Below, piece after piece: positions 6,443-15,542 of a stretch of 19,527 nt of DNA. The notes under the pieces are model-generated. The model was not told the origin of the DNA. It did no database searches and was given only the letters and a program-made list of their open reading frames with translations. The stretch covers positions 1 to 19,527 of the forward strand of contig DAIEIL010000005.1 in the NCBI GenBank assembly GCA_027352645.1, written 5' to 3'. The stretch comes from Rhodobiaceae bacterium (lineage in GTDB: Bacteria; Pseudomonadota; Alphaproteobacteria; Parvibaculales; Parvibaculaceae). Both the position numbers and the translations under genes were made by a program. Each line of letters opens with the position of its first letter. Position 1 is the stretch's first letter.

Positions 6443-8392
6443 ATGAGAGTATCGGCGGGAACGCCGCCTGTCACGAATGAACAGGCGCAAGGGCTTAAGT
6501 TGAAATCAACATTTTTTGCGGTGATCGCGAGCACGCTTCTTTTCGCGGGCGCGGCGCATGCCGAGTCCTACAAGTTCGGCGATATCGACCTTTCCATCGA
6601 CACGACGGTGTCCGCCGGCGTCTCGATGCGCACCAGCGCCCGTAGCTGCGAGCATGTCTCGCTGGTCAACGGCGGCTGCCGCAGCTCGAGCGGACGTGCA
6701 ACCAGCGTCAATTCGGATAACGGCGATCTCAATTTCGATCGTGGTGACCTGACCAACGCGCTTGCTCGCGTGACGGCGGACGTTCAGCTGAAGTGGCAGA
6801 ACTACGGCGCGTTCATCCGCCCGACCGCCTACTACAACGCGGTCTATGCGAAGAACGATATGCAGTTCCGCGACCTCAACCATGACGGCCGTGGCCAACT
6901 CGAGTACCAGGCCAACGTCCTTGACGCCTTCGTCTATGGCAACTGGGATGTCGACGGTCACGCCACGACGCTGCGCGTCGGCAAGCAGGCGCTGAACTGG
7001 GGCGAAAGCATCTTCATCACCGGCGGCGTCAATGCCTTCCAGGCCTTCGACGTGACGGCGCTCCGCACCCCCGGCGCGGAACTCAAGGACGGCATGACGC
7101 CGATGCCGATGATTTACGGCTCCTTCGCCGTGAACGACGCGCTGACGCTCGAAGCCTTCTGGCAGTTCTCCTACGCGCGCACGGAACTCGATCCGGCCGG
7201 TTCGTTCTTCTCGACGGACGACATCACGGGCCGCGGTTCGCTGCCTGCTCTTTCGGCGCCCACGATCGACAATCCCGACTACGCAATCGCGCCCGGCGAT
7301 CTTCTCGGTCTTCTCAGCGGCACCCCTGTGCCGATCGCGCTGCGCCGCACCGACGACACCGGCCACAGCGACACCAACCAGTTCGGCGTTGCCGCGCATT
7401 ACTACGCGGAAGAAGTCGGCACGGGCACGGATTTCGGCCTTTATTTCGTGCGCTACTCGAGCCGTCTGCCTTATCTTTCCTTCACCAACGGCTCGACGAC
7501 GATGGCGCAAAACTGCGCGACCATCGCGGCGGCAACGTCTAACACCGTGACCTGCGCCAGCGCACCGGGCGTAAGCGCCGCATTTGCATACGGCGCCAAC
7601 CAGTCGACCTACTACTACGACTTCCCGACGATCAACACGATCGGCGCGAGCTTCAGCACCACGGTCGAAGGCGTGGCGGTTTCCGGCGAAGCGACCTTCT
7701 CGCCTGACATGCCCTTCGGCATCTATGACGGCGAAAACAACGCCGCGCAGATCGATGGCCTTGGCGCAGCTCCCTACCTCTCGGGCGGCGCCTGCCTTCC
7801 GCCGTCCTGCACTTTCAGCACGCTGCCTTATGCCCCTGGCGTCAACCAGTCGACGCTTGCGCATATCGATCTCGACGCCTGGCAGGGTCAGGCCGCCGCG
7901 ATCCAGTCCTTCTCGACGACGGATTTCATTCCGCGCAATCTCGGTGCGGACAGCGGCGTCCTCGTCCTCAATGGCGGCTTCGTCTACGTTCCGGATGCAG
8001 GCAAGTATCCGCTGAACCGCACGGGCCCCGAGGGTGGTCTCTCGAACCCCTACGCCGCGGCTCTCCTCGCCGGCGGTGCGGGCAATCCGCAGTACGCGAC
8101 GAGCTTCTCGTCGGGCTACCGCGCCCTGCTCTCGGTCGACTATCCGGGCGCGTTCGGCACGTCCGTCACCCTTTCGCCCAAGCTGGTCTGGCGTCATGAC
8201 GTTCTCGGCTACTCGCCGGGTCCGAACACCGCCAACTATCTCAAGGGCCTGAAGGAAGCGACCATCGCCGTCGACGCGAAGTACCAGTCGATCAAGGCGA
8301 CGCTCAGCTGGACGTCGAGCTTCGGCGCCGGCTGGTACAATGTGATGTCGGATCGCGACTACGCGACGGCGAGCATTTCCTACGCCTTCTGA
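6443..8392 (+). CDS. DUF1302 family outer-membrane beta-barrel protein
   Basis: A 649-residue exported protein of the DUF1302 family (PF06980). A signal peptide (LKSTFFAVIASTLLFAGAAHA, in part) ends near residue 40. The mature protein is rich in alternating polar/aromatic strands and ends in ASISYAF, the terminal aromatic residue expected of barrels folded by BamA. Family-like stretches include LRVGKQALNWGESIFITGGVNAF (about 175-198) and ALTLEAFWQFSY. Six cysteines fall in close pairs (69/79, 358/371, 451/456), suggesting disulfides in surface loops. The ATG at 6443 has GGGAG 11 nt upstream. A TTG at 6500 would give a more compact signal peptide and is a real alternative. The gene is divergent from padR and ends at an intrinsic terminator. 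Function is unestablished; transport of hydrophobic substrates is suspected from family context. Confidence 0.9.
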   Translation: MRVSAGTPPVTNEQAQGLKLKSTFFAVIASTLLFAGAAHAESYKFGDIDLSIDTTVSAGVSMRTSARSCEHVSLVNGGCRSSSGRATSVNSDNGDLNFDRGDLTNALARVTADVQLKWQNYGAFIRPTAYYNAVYAKNDMQFRDLNHDGRGQLEYQANVLDAFVYGNWDVDGHATTLRVGKQALNWGESIFITGGVNAFQAFDVTALRTPGAELKDGMTPMPMIYGSFAVNDALTLEAFWQFSYARTELDPAGSFFSTDDITGRGSLPALSAPTIDNPDYAIAPGDLLGLLSGTPVPIALRRTDDTGHSDTNQFGVAAHYYAEEVGTGTDFGLYFVRYSSRLPYLSFTNGSTTMAQNCATIAAATSNTVTCASAPGVSAAFAYGANQSTYYYDFPTINTIGASFSTTVEGVAVSGEATFSPDMPFGIYDGENNAAQIDGLGAAPYLSGGACLPPSCTFSTLPYAPGVNQSTLAHIDLDAWQGQAAAIQSFSTTDFIPRNLGADSGVLVLNGGFVYVPDAGKYPLNRTGPEGGLSNPYAAALLAGGAGNPQYATSFSSGYRALLSVDYPGAFGTSVTLSPKLVWRHDVLGYSPGPNTANYLKGLKEATIAVDAKYQSIKATLSWTSSFGAGWYNVMSDRDYATASISYAF

Positions 8393-8431
8393 GCAAAGAG
8401 CCGCACCCCTCGGGATGCGGTCAGATAACCA

Positions 8432-8466
8432 GCCCCGGGAAGTCCGCTTCCCGGGGCTTCTTTTTG
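8432..8466 (+). terminator. Intrinsic terminator after the DUF1302 gene
   Basis: GCCCCGGGAAG (8432-8442) pairs perfectly with CTTCCCGGGGC (8447-8457) around a TCCG loop and is followed by TTCTTTTTG. A smaller stem-loop, CCGCA to TGCGG, lies just before it at 8401-8420. This separates the DUF1302 transcript from the queuosine operon. Confidence 0.92.
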
Positions 8467-8472
8467 TCTCGC

Positions 8473-8501
8473 TTGACGCGGACGCCCCGCTCCTGTTCAA
8501 C
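8473..8501 (+). promoter_or_regulatory. Possible promoter of the queCEDF operon
   Basis: TTGACG (8473-8478) and TTCAAC (8496-8501) are spaced by 17 nt, directly after the terminator and about 25 bp before the queC start. The -35 is good, but the -10 is a poor match. No preQ1 riboswitch fold was recognised in this short leader. Confidence 0.35.
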
Positions 8502-8526
8502 ACCCCCGAACGGAGCGGTTTCTCGG

Positions 8527-9237
8527 ATGAAGACGGCAAAAAGCGGCAAGGCGCTGGTACTTTTCTCTGGCGGGCAGGACTCGACGGTCTGCCTGGCATG
8601 GGCGCTCGACCGCTTTGAAAGCGTGGAAACGGTCGGCTTCGACTATGGCCAAACGCATGTGATCGAGCTCGAATGCCGCGCGAAGCTTCGCGAGGAGCTG
8701 GCGCGCTTTCCCGGCTGGGGCGCTTCGCTCGGACCCGATCACACGATCTCGCTGCCGGAACTTGGCCGCATCAGCGAAACGGCGCTCACCCGCGACGTCG
8801 AAATCGAAATGATGGAAAGCGGCCTGCCGAGCACATTTGTGCCGGGCCGCAATCTCCTCTTCCTTACCTATGCCGCTGCGCTTGGCTATCGGCGCGGCGC
8901 AACCCATATCGTCGGTGGTATGTGCGAGACGGATTATTCCGGCTATCCCGACTGTCGCAACGACACGCTGCAGACACTTGGGCGCGCGATCAGCCTCGGC
9001 ATGGACCGAGAATTCACCATCGAGACGCCCTTGATGTGGATCGACAAGGCCGCCACATGGACGCTGGCCGAAGAACTCGGCGGCAGGGCGCTGGTCGAAC
9101 TCGTCCTCGAACATACGCATAGCTGCTATCGCGGAGACCGCACGCATCGCCACGACTGGGGCTATGGCTGCGGCGCATGTCCAGCTTGCGATCTTCGCGC
9201 CAAGGGCTACGCGGCCTGGGTCGCAGGCAAGGCCTGA
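8527..9237 (+). CDS. queC: 7-cyano-7-deazaguanine synthase QueC
   Basis: This 236-residue enzyme converts 7-carboxy-7-deazaguanine to preQ0 using ATP and ammonia, the third of four steps from 6-carboxytetrahydropterin to preQ1. The ATP-pyrophosphatase P-loop SGGQDST is at residues 14-20. The zinc-binding C-terminus carries Cys200, Cys215, Cys218 and Cys221 in CYRGDRTHRHDWGYGCGACPAC, all four expected ligands. The frame is open upstream to 8464, but the ATG at 8527 gives the normal family length and has GGAG about 10 nt before it. It is the first gene of a tight operon queC-queE-queD-queF: queE begins 4 bp after its stop. Confidence 0.96.
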   Translation: MKTAKSGKALVLFSGGQDSTVCLAWALDRFESVETVGFDYGQTHVIELECRAKLREELARFPGWGASLGPDHTISLPELGRISETALTRDVEIEMMESGLPSTFVPGRNLLFLTYAAALGYRRGATHIVGGMCETDYSGYPDCRNDTLQTLGRAISLGMDREFTIETPLMWIDKAATWTLAEELGGRALVELVLEHTHSCYRGDRTHRHDWGYGCGACPACDLRAKGYAAWVAGKA

Positions 9238-9241
9238 TCCC

Positions 9242-9874
9242 ATGTATGCGGTGAGGGAAATTTTCTACACGCTGCAGGGCGAAGGCGCGAACGCCGGACG
9301 GCCTGCCGTGTTCTGCCGCTTTGCGGGCTGCAACCTCTGGTCGGGCCGCGAGCAGGATCGCGCCGATGCCGTCTGCACATTCTGTGACACGGATTTCGTC
9401 GGCACGAATGGCGAAGGAGGCGGCAAATTCGCCACCGCCGATGCGCTGGCCGATGCGGTGGAGCACACATGGAAAGCGGCCACGCGCGAGAACCGCTTCG
9501 TCGTCTGCACCGGCGGCGAGCCCTTGCTGCAGCTCGATGCGGCCCTCATCGACGCGCTCCACGCGCGCGGCTTCGAGATCGCAGTCGAAACCAACGGCAC
9601 CATCGCGGCGCCCGAGGGCATCGACTGGATATGCGTCAGCCCCAAGGCAGACGCCGAATTGAAACAGCTTATCGGAGACGAGTTGAAACTCGTCTACCCT
9701 CAAGAAAAGGCGAAGCCCGAACGCTTCGAGAACCTCGCCTTCCGCTACTTCCTGCTTCAGCCCATGGACGGGCCCGATGCAGCGAAGAACACTGAAACCG
9801 CGACAGCCTATTGCTTGACGCATCCCAAATGGCGCCTGTCGCTTCAAACACACAAGATGATCGGTATTCCCTGA
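9242..9874 (+). CDS. queE: 7-carboxy-7-deazaguanine synthase QueE (radical SAM)
   Basis: A 210-residue radical SAM enzyme that rearranges 6-carboxytetrahydropterin to 7-carboxy-7-deazaguanine. The iron-sulfur cluster motif is the CX14CX2C variant of QueE: Cys30, Cys45 and Cys48 (CNLWSGREQDRADAVCTFC), followed by DTDF. FYTLQGEGANAGRPAVF near the N-terminus, the TGGEPLLQLD SAM-contact loop (about residue 90) and the terminal SLQTHKMIGIP are family hallmarks. The ATG at 9242 lies 4 bp past the queC stop. The same frame is open upstream inside queC, but the family length supports this start. Its stop overlaps the queD start as TGATG, indicating translational coupling. Confidence 0.96.
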   Translation: MYAVREIFYTLQGEGANAGRPAVFCRFAGCNLWSGREQDRADAVCTFCDTDFVGTNGEGGGKFATADALADAVEHTWKAATRENRFVVCTGGEPLLQLDAALIDALHARGFEIAVETNGTIAAPEGIDWICVSPKADAELKQLIGDELKLVYPQEKAKPERFENLAFRYFLLQPMDGPDAAKNTETATAYCLTHPKWRLSLQTHKMIGIP

Positions 9875-10242
9875 TGCGTATCTATAAAGAGTTCTATTTC
9901 GATGCGGCGCATTTTCTTCCTTATGCGGAAGAAGGCCATCCGAACCGCCGCATGCACGGACATTCCTTCCGCGTCGTCGTCTGGCTGGAAGGCAAGCCTG
10001 CGCCAGAAACCGGCCTGCTGCGCCATTTCGAAGATGTGGAGCGCGCGCTTCTGCGCGTCCGCGAAAAGCTCGACCATCGCCTGCTGAATGAGATCGAAGG
10101 GCTTGAACAGCCGACGCTGGAGCGCATCGCCGCCTGGATCTGGCGCGACCTGGAACCAGCGCTGCCCGAGATCGCCCGCGTTGAAATTCACCGCGCCTCA
10201 TGCCGCGAAGGCTGCGTTTACGACGGACCGGAGAAAGCCTGA
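9874..10242 (+). CDS. queD: QueD-family protein (6-carboxytetrahydropterin synthase homologue) with altered active site
   Basis: A 122-residue member of the 6-pyruvoyltetrahydropterin synthase/QueD family (COG0720). In the operon it should make 6-carboxytetrahydropterin from dihydroneopterin triphosphate, the substrate of QueE. The fold signature is clear: the zinc histidines His13 (FDAAHFLP), His28 and His30 (MHGHSF), Asp67-His68 (KLDHRLLNEI) and GLEQPTLERIAAWIW. However, compared with E. coli QueD, the nucleophile Cys of CxxxHGH is Asn24, the conserved Asp of the (I/V)DF motif is His51, and the Glu before the Cys near the C-terminus (ETC) is Ala108. Operon position says QueD; whether the normal chemistry is possible is uncertain. 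It overlaps queE and queF by one base each (TGATG). Confidence 0.85.
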   Translation: MRIYKEFYFDAAHFLPYAEEGHPNRRMHGHSFRVVVWLEGKPAPETGLLRHFEDVERALLRVREKLDHRLLNEIEGLEQPTLERIAAWIWRDLEPALPEIARVEIHRASCREGCVYDGPEKA

Positions 10243-10709
10243 TGGCAAAAACACCGAAGACGAACAAGCTCTCGCAACTCGGACAGCAGGTTGCGACGCC
10301 CACCTCCCCGGAAGAGGCCGTGCCCGAGCGCGTGCCGAACCCGCAGGCCGACACGAATTATGTCGCCCGCTTCACCGTGCCCGAGTTCACCTCGCTCTGC
10401 CCGGTGACCGGCCAGCCGGATTTCGCGCATCTCGTCATCGACTATGTGCCGGCTAAATGGCTCGTCGAATCGAAGTCGCTGAAGCTCTATATGCAGTCCT
10501 TCCGCAATCACGGCGCCTTCCATGAGGATTGCACCGTCGCCATCGGCAAGCGGCTGGCGAAGCTTCTCGCACCCCGCTGGCTCCGCATCGGCGGGTACTG
10601 GTATCCGCGCGGCGGCATTCCCATCGACGTCTTCTGGCAGACCGGCAAGCTCCCCGCCGGTGTCTGGGTGCCCGATCAGGGCGTTGCCCCTTATCGCGGA
10701 CGCGGCTGA
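10242..10709 (+). CDS. queF: NADPH-dependent preQ0 reductase QueF
   Basis: A 155-residue unimodular (B. subtilis YkvM-like) nitrile reductase that reduces preQ0 to preQ1 with NADPH, the last step before insertion into tRNA by Tgt. The QueF motif ESKSLKLY is at residues 76-83. The catalytic Cys53 (FTSLCPVTGQPD) and Asp60 have the family spacing, and Glu95 in GAFHE binds the substrate. A polar 38-residue N-terminal stretch precedes the core. The ATG at 10242 overlaps the queD stop (TGATG). With queC, queE and queD this completes the route from dihydroneopterin triphosphate to preQ1. GTP cyclohydrolase (folE), tgt, queA and queG/H are not in the window. Confidence 0.96.
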   Translation: MAKTPKTNKLSQLGQQVATPTSPEEAVPERVPNPQADTNYVARFTVPEFTSLCPVTGQPDFAHLVIDYVPAKWLVESKSLKLYMQSFRNHGAFHEDCTVAIGKRLAKLLAPRWLRIGGYWYPRGGIPIDVFWQTGKLPAGVWVPDQGVAPYRGRG

Positions 10710-10732
10710 TCAACCGGATTGCAGACAGAAAC

Positions 10733-10748
10733 GAGGCATAAAAGCCTC
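10733..10748 (+). terminator. Weak stem-loop after queF
   Basis: GAGGC (10733-10737) and GCCTC (10744-10748) pair around ATAAAA, followed by TT but no T-run. It could slow or stop transcription at the end of the queuosine operon, but it is too weak to call a sure terminator. Confidence 0.3.
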
Positions 10749-10783
10749 TTGCGCTTGCCCTCGATTTTTATATCATCACCATT

Positions 10784-11383
10784 ATGCCAAAAAAGATCGA
10801 CCATGAAGCCCGCCGCCGCGACATAGCCGAAGCCGCCGTTCAGGTGATTGGCGAGCAAGGCATCGACAATGCGCGCCTGATCGATGTGGCCCGGGCCGCC
10901 GGGGCGACAACCGGCGCCATTACTCATTATTTCGACGATAAGAACGCGCTGCTGCTGGCGGCGCTCGATCATGTCGCCCAGCGCATCCTCCATGAACTGC
11001 ATGCTGCCCCGACGCAGAACCCGATCAGCGTCGACAATCTGATCGCAAGAGCCTGCACCGTTCTGCCGATCCACGAGGAAGGCATGCGCGACTGGCGCGT
11101 CTGGCTCTGCTTCCTCGGCCGTGCGGTTGCAGACACAGCCCTCGCCCGCATCAACAAGTCCTACTACGTAGAGTTCAGAGACGGCATCAGCTCCGCAGTG
11201 GAACGTCTGCAAAATGCCGGAAAGCTCGACAACATAATCGAACCGGGCGCTGCCGCGGACTCGGTGCTCGCGGCTATCGACGGCATCGGCGTCCGCGCAA
11301 CGCTTGATCCCGAAGAATGGCCAGCCGAACGCCAGAAATCACAACTCGACGCAATGCTCCGCGCGATCTTGCCGACGCGCTGA
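10784..11383 (+). CDS. TetR family transcriptional regulator (BetI-like C-terminus)
   Basis: A 199-residue TetR regulator. The N-terminal helix-turn-helix is ARLIDVARAAGATTGAITHYF (about residues 30-50), followed by DDKNALLLAALD. The C-terminal half, with MRDWRVWLCFLGRAVAD, resembles the ligand-binding domain of BetI-like members. There is no Shine-Dalgarno sequence before the ATG, but a -10-like TATATC ends 9 nt upstream, so the transcript may be leaderless. It lies 19 bp upstream of the PhyH-type oxygenase in the same direction, and they probably form one transcription unit that the regulator itself controls. It does not resemble the other TetR gene in the window beyond the shared family fold. 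Confidence 0.9.
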   Translation: MPKKIDHEARRRDIAEAAVQVIGEQGIDNARLIDVARAAGATTGAITHYFDDKNALLLAALDHVAQRILHELHAAPTQNPISVDNLIARACTVLPIHEEGMRDWRVWLCFLGRAVADTALARINKSYYVEFRDGISSAVERLQNAGKLDNIIEPGAAADSVLAAIDGIGVRATLDPEEWPAERQKSQLDAMLRAILPTR

Positions 11384-11402
11384 AATTCCTGGGGAGGAAA
11401 CA

Positions 11403-12302
11403 ATGCCGAAACTTCAAACACTGCCTGCGAACAGTTCCACGGATGACATCCTTGCCGTCCTGAAGCGCGACGGTGCGCTGATCCTGAAGGATGTGCTCAC
11501 GACCGCCGAAGTCGCGCAGGTGATGAATGAGATCAAACCCTATGTCGAAGCGACCGAATATGGCCGCGATGACTTCACAGGCAAGAAGACAACGCGCACC
11601 GGTGCCCTTGTCGCCCGCTCGCCCGCCTGCCGCGATCTCGTCATGAACAAGACGGTAGTGGCTGCCGCCGAGACATTCCTGAAGCCGTTCTGCGAACGCA
11701 TTCAGCTACACCTCACGCAGCTGATCCGCATTCGTCCCGGCCAGCCCAAGCAGCCGATCCACCGCGACCGCTGGGCGTGGGGAACCTATCTGAAGGACGT
11801 CGAGCCGCAGTTCAACACGATCTGGGCGATCACGGATTTCACGAAGGAAAACGGCGCGACGCAGGCCTGCCCCGGAAGCCTCAGCTGGCCGGACAATTAT
11901 CAGCCCAAGGATGAAGAGATCGGTTATGCCGAAATGTCCGCGGGCTCCGTCCTGATCTACACGGGCGGCGTCTTTCACGGCGGTGGCGAAAACGCTTCGA
12001 ACGGCGACCGCTACGGGCTCAACATCACCTATACGCTCGGCTGGCTGCGGCAGGAGGAAAACCAGTATCTCTCCTGCCCACCCGAAATCGCGCGCACGCT
12101 GCCCGAAGACCTGCAGGCCATGATCGGCTATTCGATGGGAAGCTACGCGCTCGGCTATTACACGCCGCCGCTTGCCGCCGGCGAAGGCCCGGAAGTCGTG
12201 CCGCCGGAATACGCGCTCGGTAGGCGTGATGCCGGCGATAGCCAGTTCGGTTCGGCGGAGCTTCTTGAAGAAGTTCGCGCCGCCGTGCAGAGCAGCAACT
12301 GA
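11403..12302 (+). CDS. Phytanoyl-CoA dioxygenase (PhyH) family Fe(II)/2-oxoglutarate oxygenase
   Basis: A 299-residue protein of the PhyH family (PF05721). The facial triad is visible: His120 and Asp122 in PIHRDRWAWG and His192 in GGVFHGGG, with Arg203 (GDRYGLNI) placed to bind 2-oxoglutarate. Such enzymes hydroxylate CoA esters of branched fatty acids or other small molecules at the expense of O2 and 2-oxoglutarate. The substrate here is not known, and only the family is certain. GGGGAGG lies 6 nt before the ATG at 11403; the longer frame from 11304 overlaps the regulator and is rejected. The gene follows a TetR gene in the same direction, which suggests inducible expression and a catabolic or detoxifying role. 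Confidence 0.88.
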   Translation: MPKLQTLPANSSTDDILAVLKRDGALILKDVLTTAEVAQVMNEIKPYVEATEYGRDDFTGKKTTRTGALVARSPACRDLVMNKTVVAAAETFLKPFCERIQLHLTQLIRIRPGQPKQPIHRDRWAWGTYLKDVEPQFNTIWAITDFTKENGATQACPGSLSWPDNYQPKDEEIGYAEMSAGSVLIYTGGVFHGGGENASNGDRYGLNITYTLGWLRQEENQYLSCPPEIARTLPEDLQAMIGYSMGSYALGYYTPPLAAGEGPEVVPPEYALGRRDAGDSQFGSAELLEEVRAAVQSSN

Positions 12303-12312
12303 AAATATTGGA

Positions 12313-12346
12313 GAGCCGGTTCTTTTTTAAACGAGCCGGCTCTTTT

Positions 12347-12352
<6 letters not shown>
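12313..12352 (+). repeat. Tandem 20-bp duplication forming a terminator at the phyH/pyrG junction
   Basis: Two adjacent 20-bp copies, 12313-12332 and 12333-12352, differ at one base (GAGCCGGTTC versus GAGCCGGCTC, each followed by TTTTTTAAAC). GAGCCGG of the first copy pairs with CCGGCTC of the second (12336-12342), and six T residues follow (12343-12348): an intrinsic terminator for the oxygenase transcript. The second copy is itself a 10-bp palindrome. Its tail supplies the TAA stop and part of the last codon of convergent pyrG (stop at 12349-12347). Confidence 0.8.
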
Positions 12353-13975
<1,623 letters not shown>

Positions 13976-14089
13976 GGGCCCTGAACGTACACCAACAAAA
14001 AACGATTCGGATCGCCAAACGTGAACCGCAAGGCCGGTCTGGCGAAAATAACTGTGGGTCGATGTCCGGAGAGTTCCCGGACGGATATT

Positions 14090-14479
14090 TTACTGTGCGC
14101 GCGGAACGCTCGGCTGAGCGGGAGCCGCTGGAACCGTGCCGTTTTGAGCCGGTTGCGCGGCCTTGTCGAGGCCGGAGCCAAGCGGTGCGGGAACGACCGG
14201 TCCCTGATTGGTGACCGGCACATCCGAGATCTTGTCGAGAACCGCATTGCCCGAACCGCCACGCGAAGCGAGGACAACCAGCGACAGGCTCGTCGCGAAG
14301 AATATGGCCGCCGCGATCCCCGTCGCCCGGGTGAGCACGTTGCCCGCGCCGCGACCGGTCATCAGTCCGCCGCCACCGCTGCCAATGCCCAGTGCGCCGC
14401 CTTCGGAACGCTGCAGCAACACCAGGGCGACAAGCGCCACCGCAACCATCAGATGGATAATGAGGAGCACGGTGGTCAT
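14090..14479 (-). CDS. secG: Preprotein translocase subunit SecG
   Basis: A 129-residue membrane protein. Two hydrophobic segments (about residues 3-22, VLLIIHLMVAVALVALVLL, and 52-70, TGIAAAIFFATSLSLVVLA) flank the conserved cytoplasmic loop QRSEGGALGIGSGGG, the SecG signature. SecG assists SecYE-SecA in moving proteins across the inner membrane. The tail (about 75-129) is the Pro/Ala-rich extension common in alphaproteobacteria. It lies between tpiA and pyrG, 106 and 114 bp away, its normal place in this class. No strong Shine-Dalgarno sequence was found before the ATG. Confidence 0.94.
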   Translation of the reverse strand: MTTVLLIIHLMVAVALVALVLLQRSEGGALGIGSGGGGLMTGRGAGNVLTRATGIAAAIFFATSLSLVVLASRGGSGNAVLDKISDVPVTNQGPVVPAPLGSGLDKAAQPAQNGTVPAAPAQPSVPRAQ

Positions 14480-14512
14480 GGCGGGTCGGAATCCAATCTG
14501 TTCATAACGTGC

Positions 14513-14540
14513 CCGCCCCTTGGGCCGGCCGACGGGGCGG
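14513..14540 (-). other. GC-rich stem-loop in the tpiA-secG gap
   Basis: CCGCCCC (14513-14519) and GGGGCGG (14534-14540) form a 7-bp stem, and GGCCGGCC within the loop can pair internally. It sits between the tpiA stop and the secG start. No T-run follows on the minus strand, so it may modulate or stabilise the mRNA without ending it. Confidence 0.3.
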
Positions 14541-14585
14541 TTTGTAGCGCATGCGGGGCCGGGTTTCCAGTCCCGCGGTGCAGGG

Positions 14586-15359
14586 TCAGATATATGCCGA
14601 AATAATGCCGAAAAAGTCCTCGGCCTTCAGGCTCGCGCCGCCGACCAGGGCGCCATTGACGTTTTCGACGCCCATGAGCTCCGCCGCGTTGGAGGGCTTC
14701 ACCGAGCCGCCATAGAGGATTCGCATGGCCGCGCCCTCGTCCCCGAAGCGCTTCACAAGGGCGTCGCGGATGGCGGCATGGACCTTGGCCACATCCTGCG
14801 CCGTGGGCGTCCGGCCGGTGCCGATGGCCCAAACGGGCTCATAGGCGACGACCGTGGTTTTCGCCGTCGCATCGGCCGGGAGGGAGCCCTTGAGCTGGCC
14901 GCGGATGACCTTCAGGGTCTCCTTGGCGTCGCGCTGAGCTTCCGTTTCGCCGACGCAGACGATGGCGACGAGGCCGGCCCGATGCGCGGCTTCCGCCTTG
15001 GCCCGGACCACATCGTCCGTCTCGCCATGGTCGGCGCGCCGCTCGGAATGGCCGACGATGACGTAAGCAGCGCCCGCGTCCTTGAGCATTTCGGCGCTGA
15101 TGTCGCCCGTATGGGCGCCGGAGACCTTGGCGTGGCAATCCTGCGCACCAATGGCGATCTTCGCCCCCTTGGCTTCTTCCTTCAGCGACGGAATCAGTGT
15201 CGCCGGCGGGCAGACGAGGACATCGCAACGCACCCGCGTCGCCTTCGCAAGCAGCCGCGCAAGGCCCGAAACCTCCTTCTTCGAGGCTTTCAGGCCGTTC
15301 ATCTTCCAGTTGCCTGCGACCAGCGCCCTGATGCGCGGTGCTTTTTTCGTTGCCGCCAT
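14586..15359 (-). CDS. tpiA: Triosephosphate isomerase
   Basis: A 257-residue TIM barrel interconverting dihydroxyacetone phosphate and glyceraldehyde 3-phosphate in glycolysis. All catalytic residues are present: Asn17 and Lys19 (GNWKMNG), His104 (VIVGHSERR) and Glu174 (AYEPVWAIGTG), with the phosphate loop ILYGGSVKP near residue 215. The length is normal. It is the upstream gene of the minus-strand group tpiA-secG-pyrG and is divergent from ppiD across 234 bp. A plausible promoter lies at 15414-15442. Confidence 0.97.
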   Translation of the reverse strand: MAATKKAPRIRALVAGNWKMNGLKASKKEVSGLARLLAKATRVRCDVLVCPPATLIPSLKEEAKGAKIAIGAQDCHAKVSGAHTGDISAEMLKDAGAAYVIVGHSERRADHGETDDVVRAKAEAAHRAGLVAIVCVGETEAQRDAKETLKVIRGQLKGSLPADATAKTTVVAYEPVWAIGTGRTPTAQDVAKVHAAIRDALVKRFGDEGAAMRILYGGSVKPSNAAELMGVENVNGALVGGASLKAEDFFGIISAYI

Positions 15360-15413
15360 GACTTAATTCCCGCCTTTGGACGCCCCGCTGAACTCGCAAA
15401 TGGGCCGCCCGCC

Positions 15414-15442
15414 GATTTAGCAGAGTGGCGCCGCCTCGCCAA
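15414..15442 (-). promoter_or_regulatory. Putative tpiA promoter
   Basis: On the minus strand TTGGCG (15442-15437) and TAAATC (15419-15414) are spaced by 17 nt, giving a leader of roughly 48 nt to the tpiA start. Found by eye; alternatives in this 234-bp divergent region cannot be excluded. Confidence 0.35.
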
Positions 15443-15542
15443 CGCGTTTTCACAAGGAAAATCAAACGGAAAGCCGCCCCTGCCCGCTTGCGGGATAATG
15501 GACCCGCACCTATCATGCCGCGCTTCCAGGTGAGGCCGGACC

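Noticed and set aside
8393..8526. preQ1 riboswitch upstream of queC
   Set aside because: The region is filled by a terminator and a short leader; no pseudoknot-type preQ1 motif with an A-rich tail was found.
6506..8599. 697-codon open frame antisense to the DUF1302 gene
   Set aside because: It is Arg/Ala/Val-rich with no domain pattern, a shadow of a GC-rich coding sequence; the sense frame has a signal peptide and a barrel ending.
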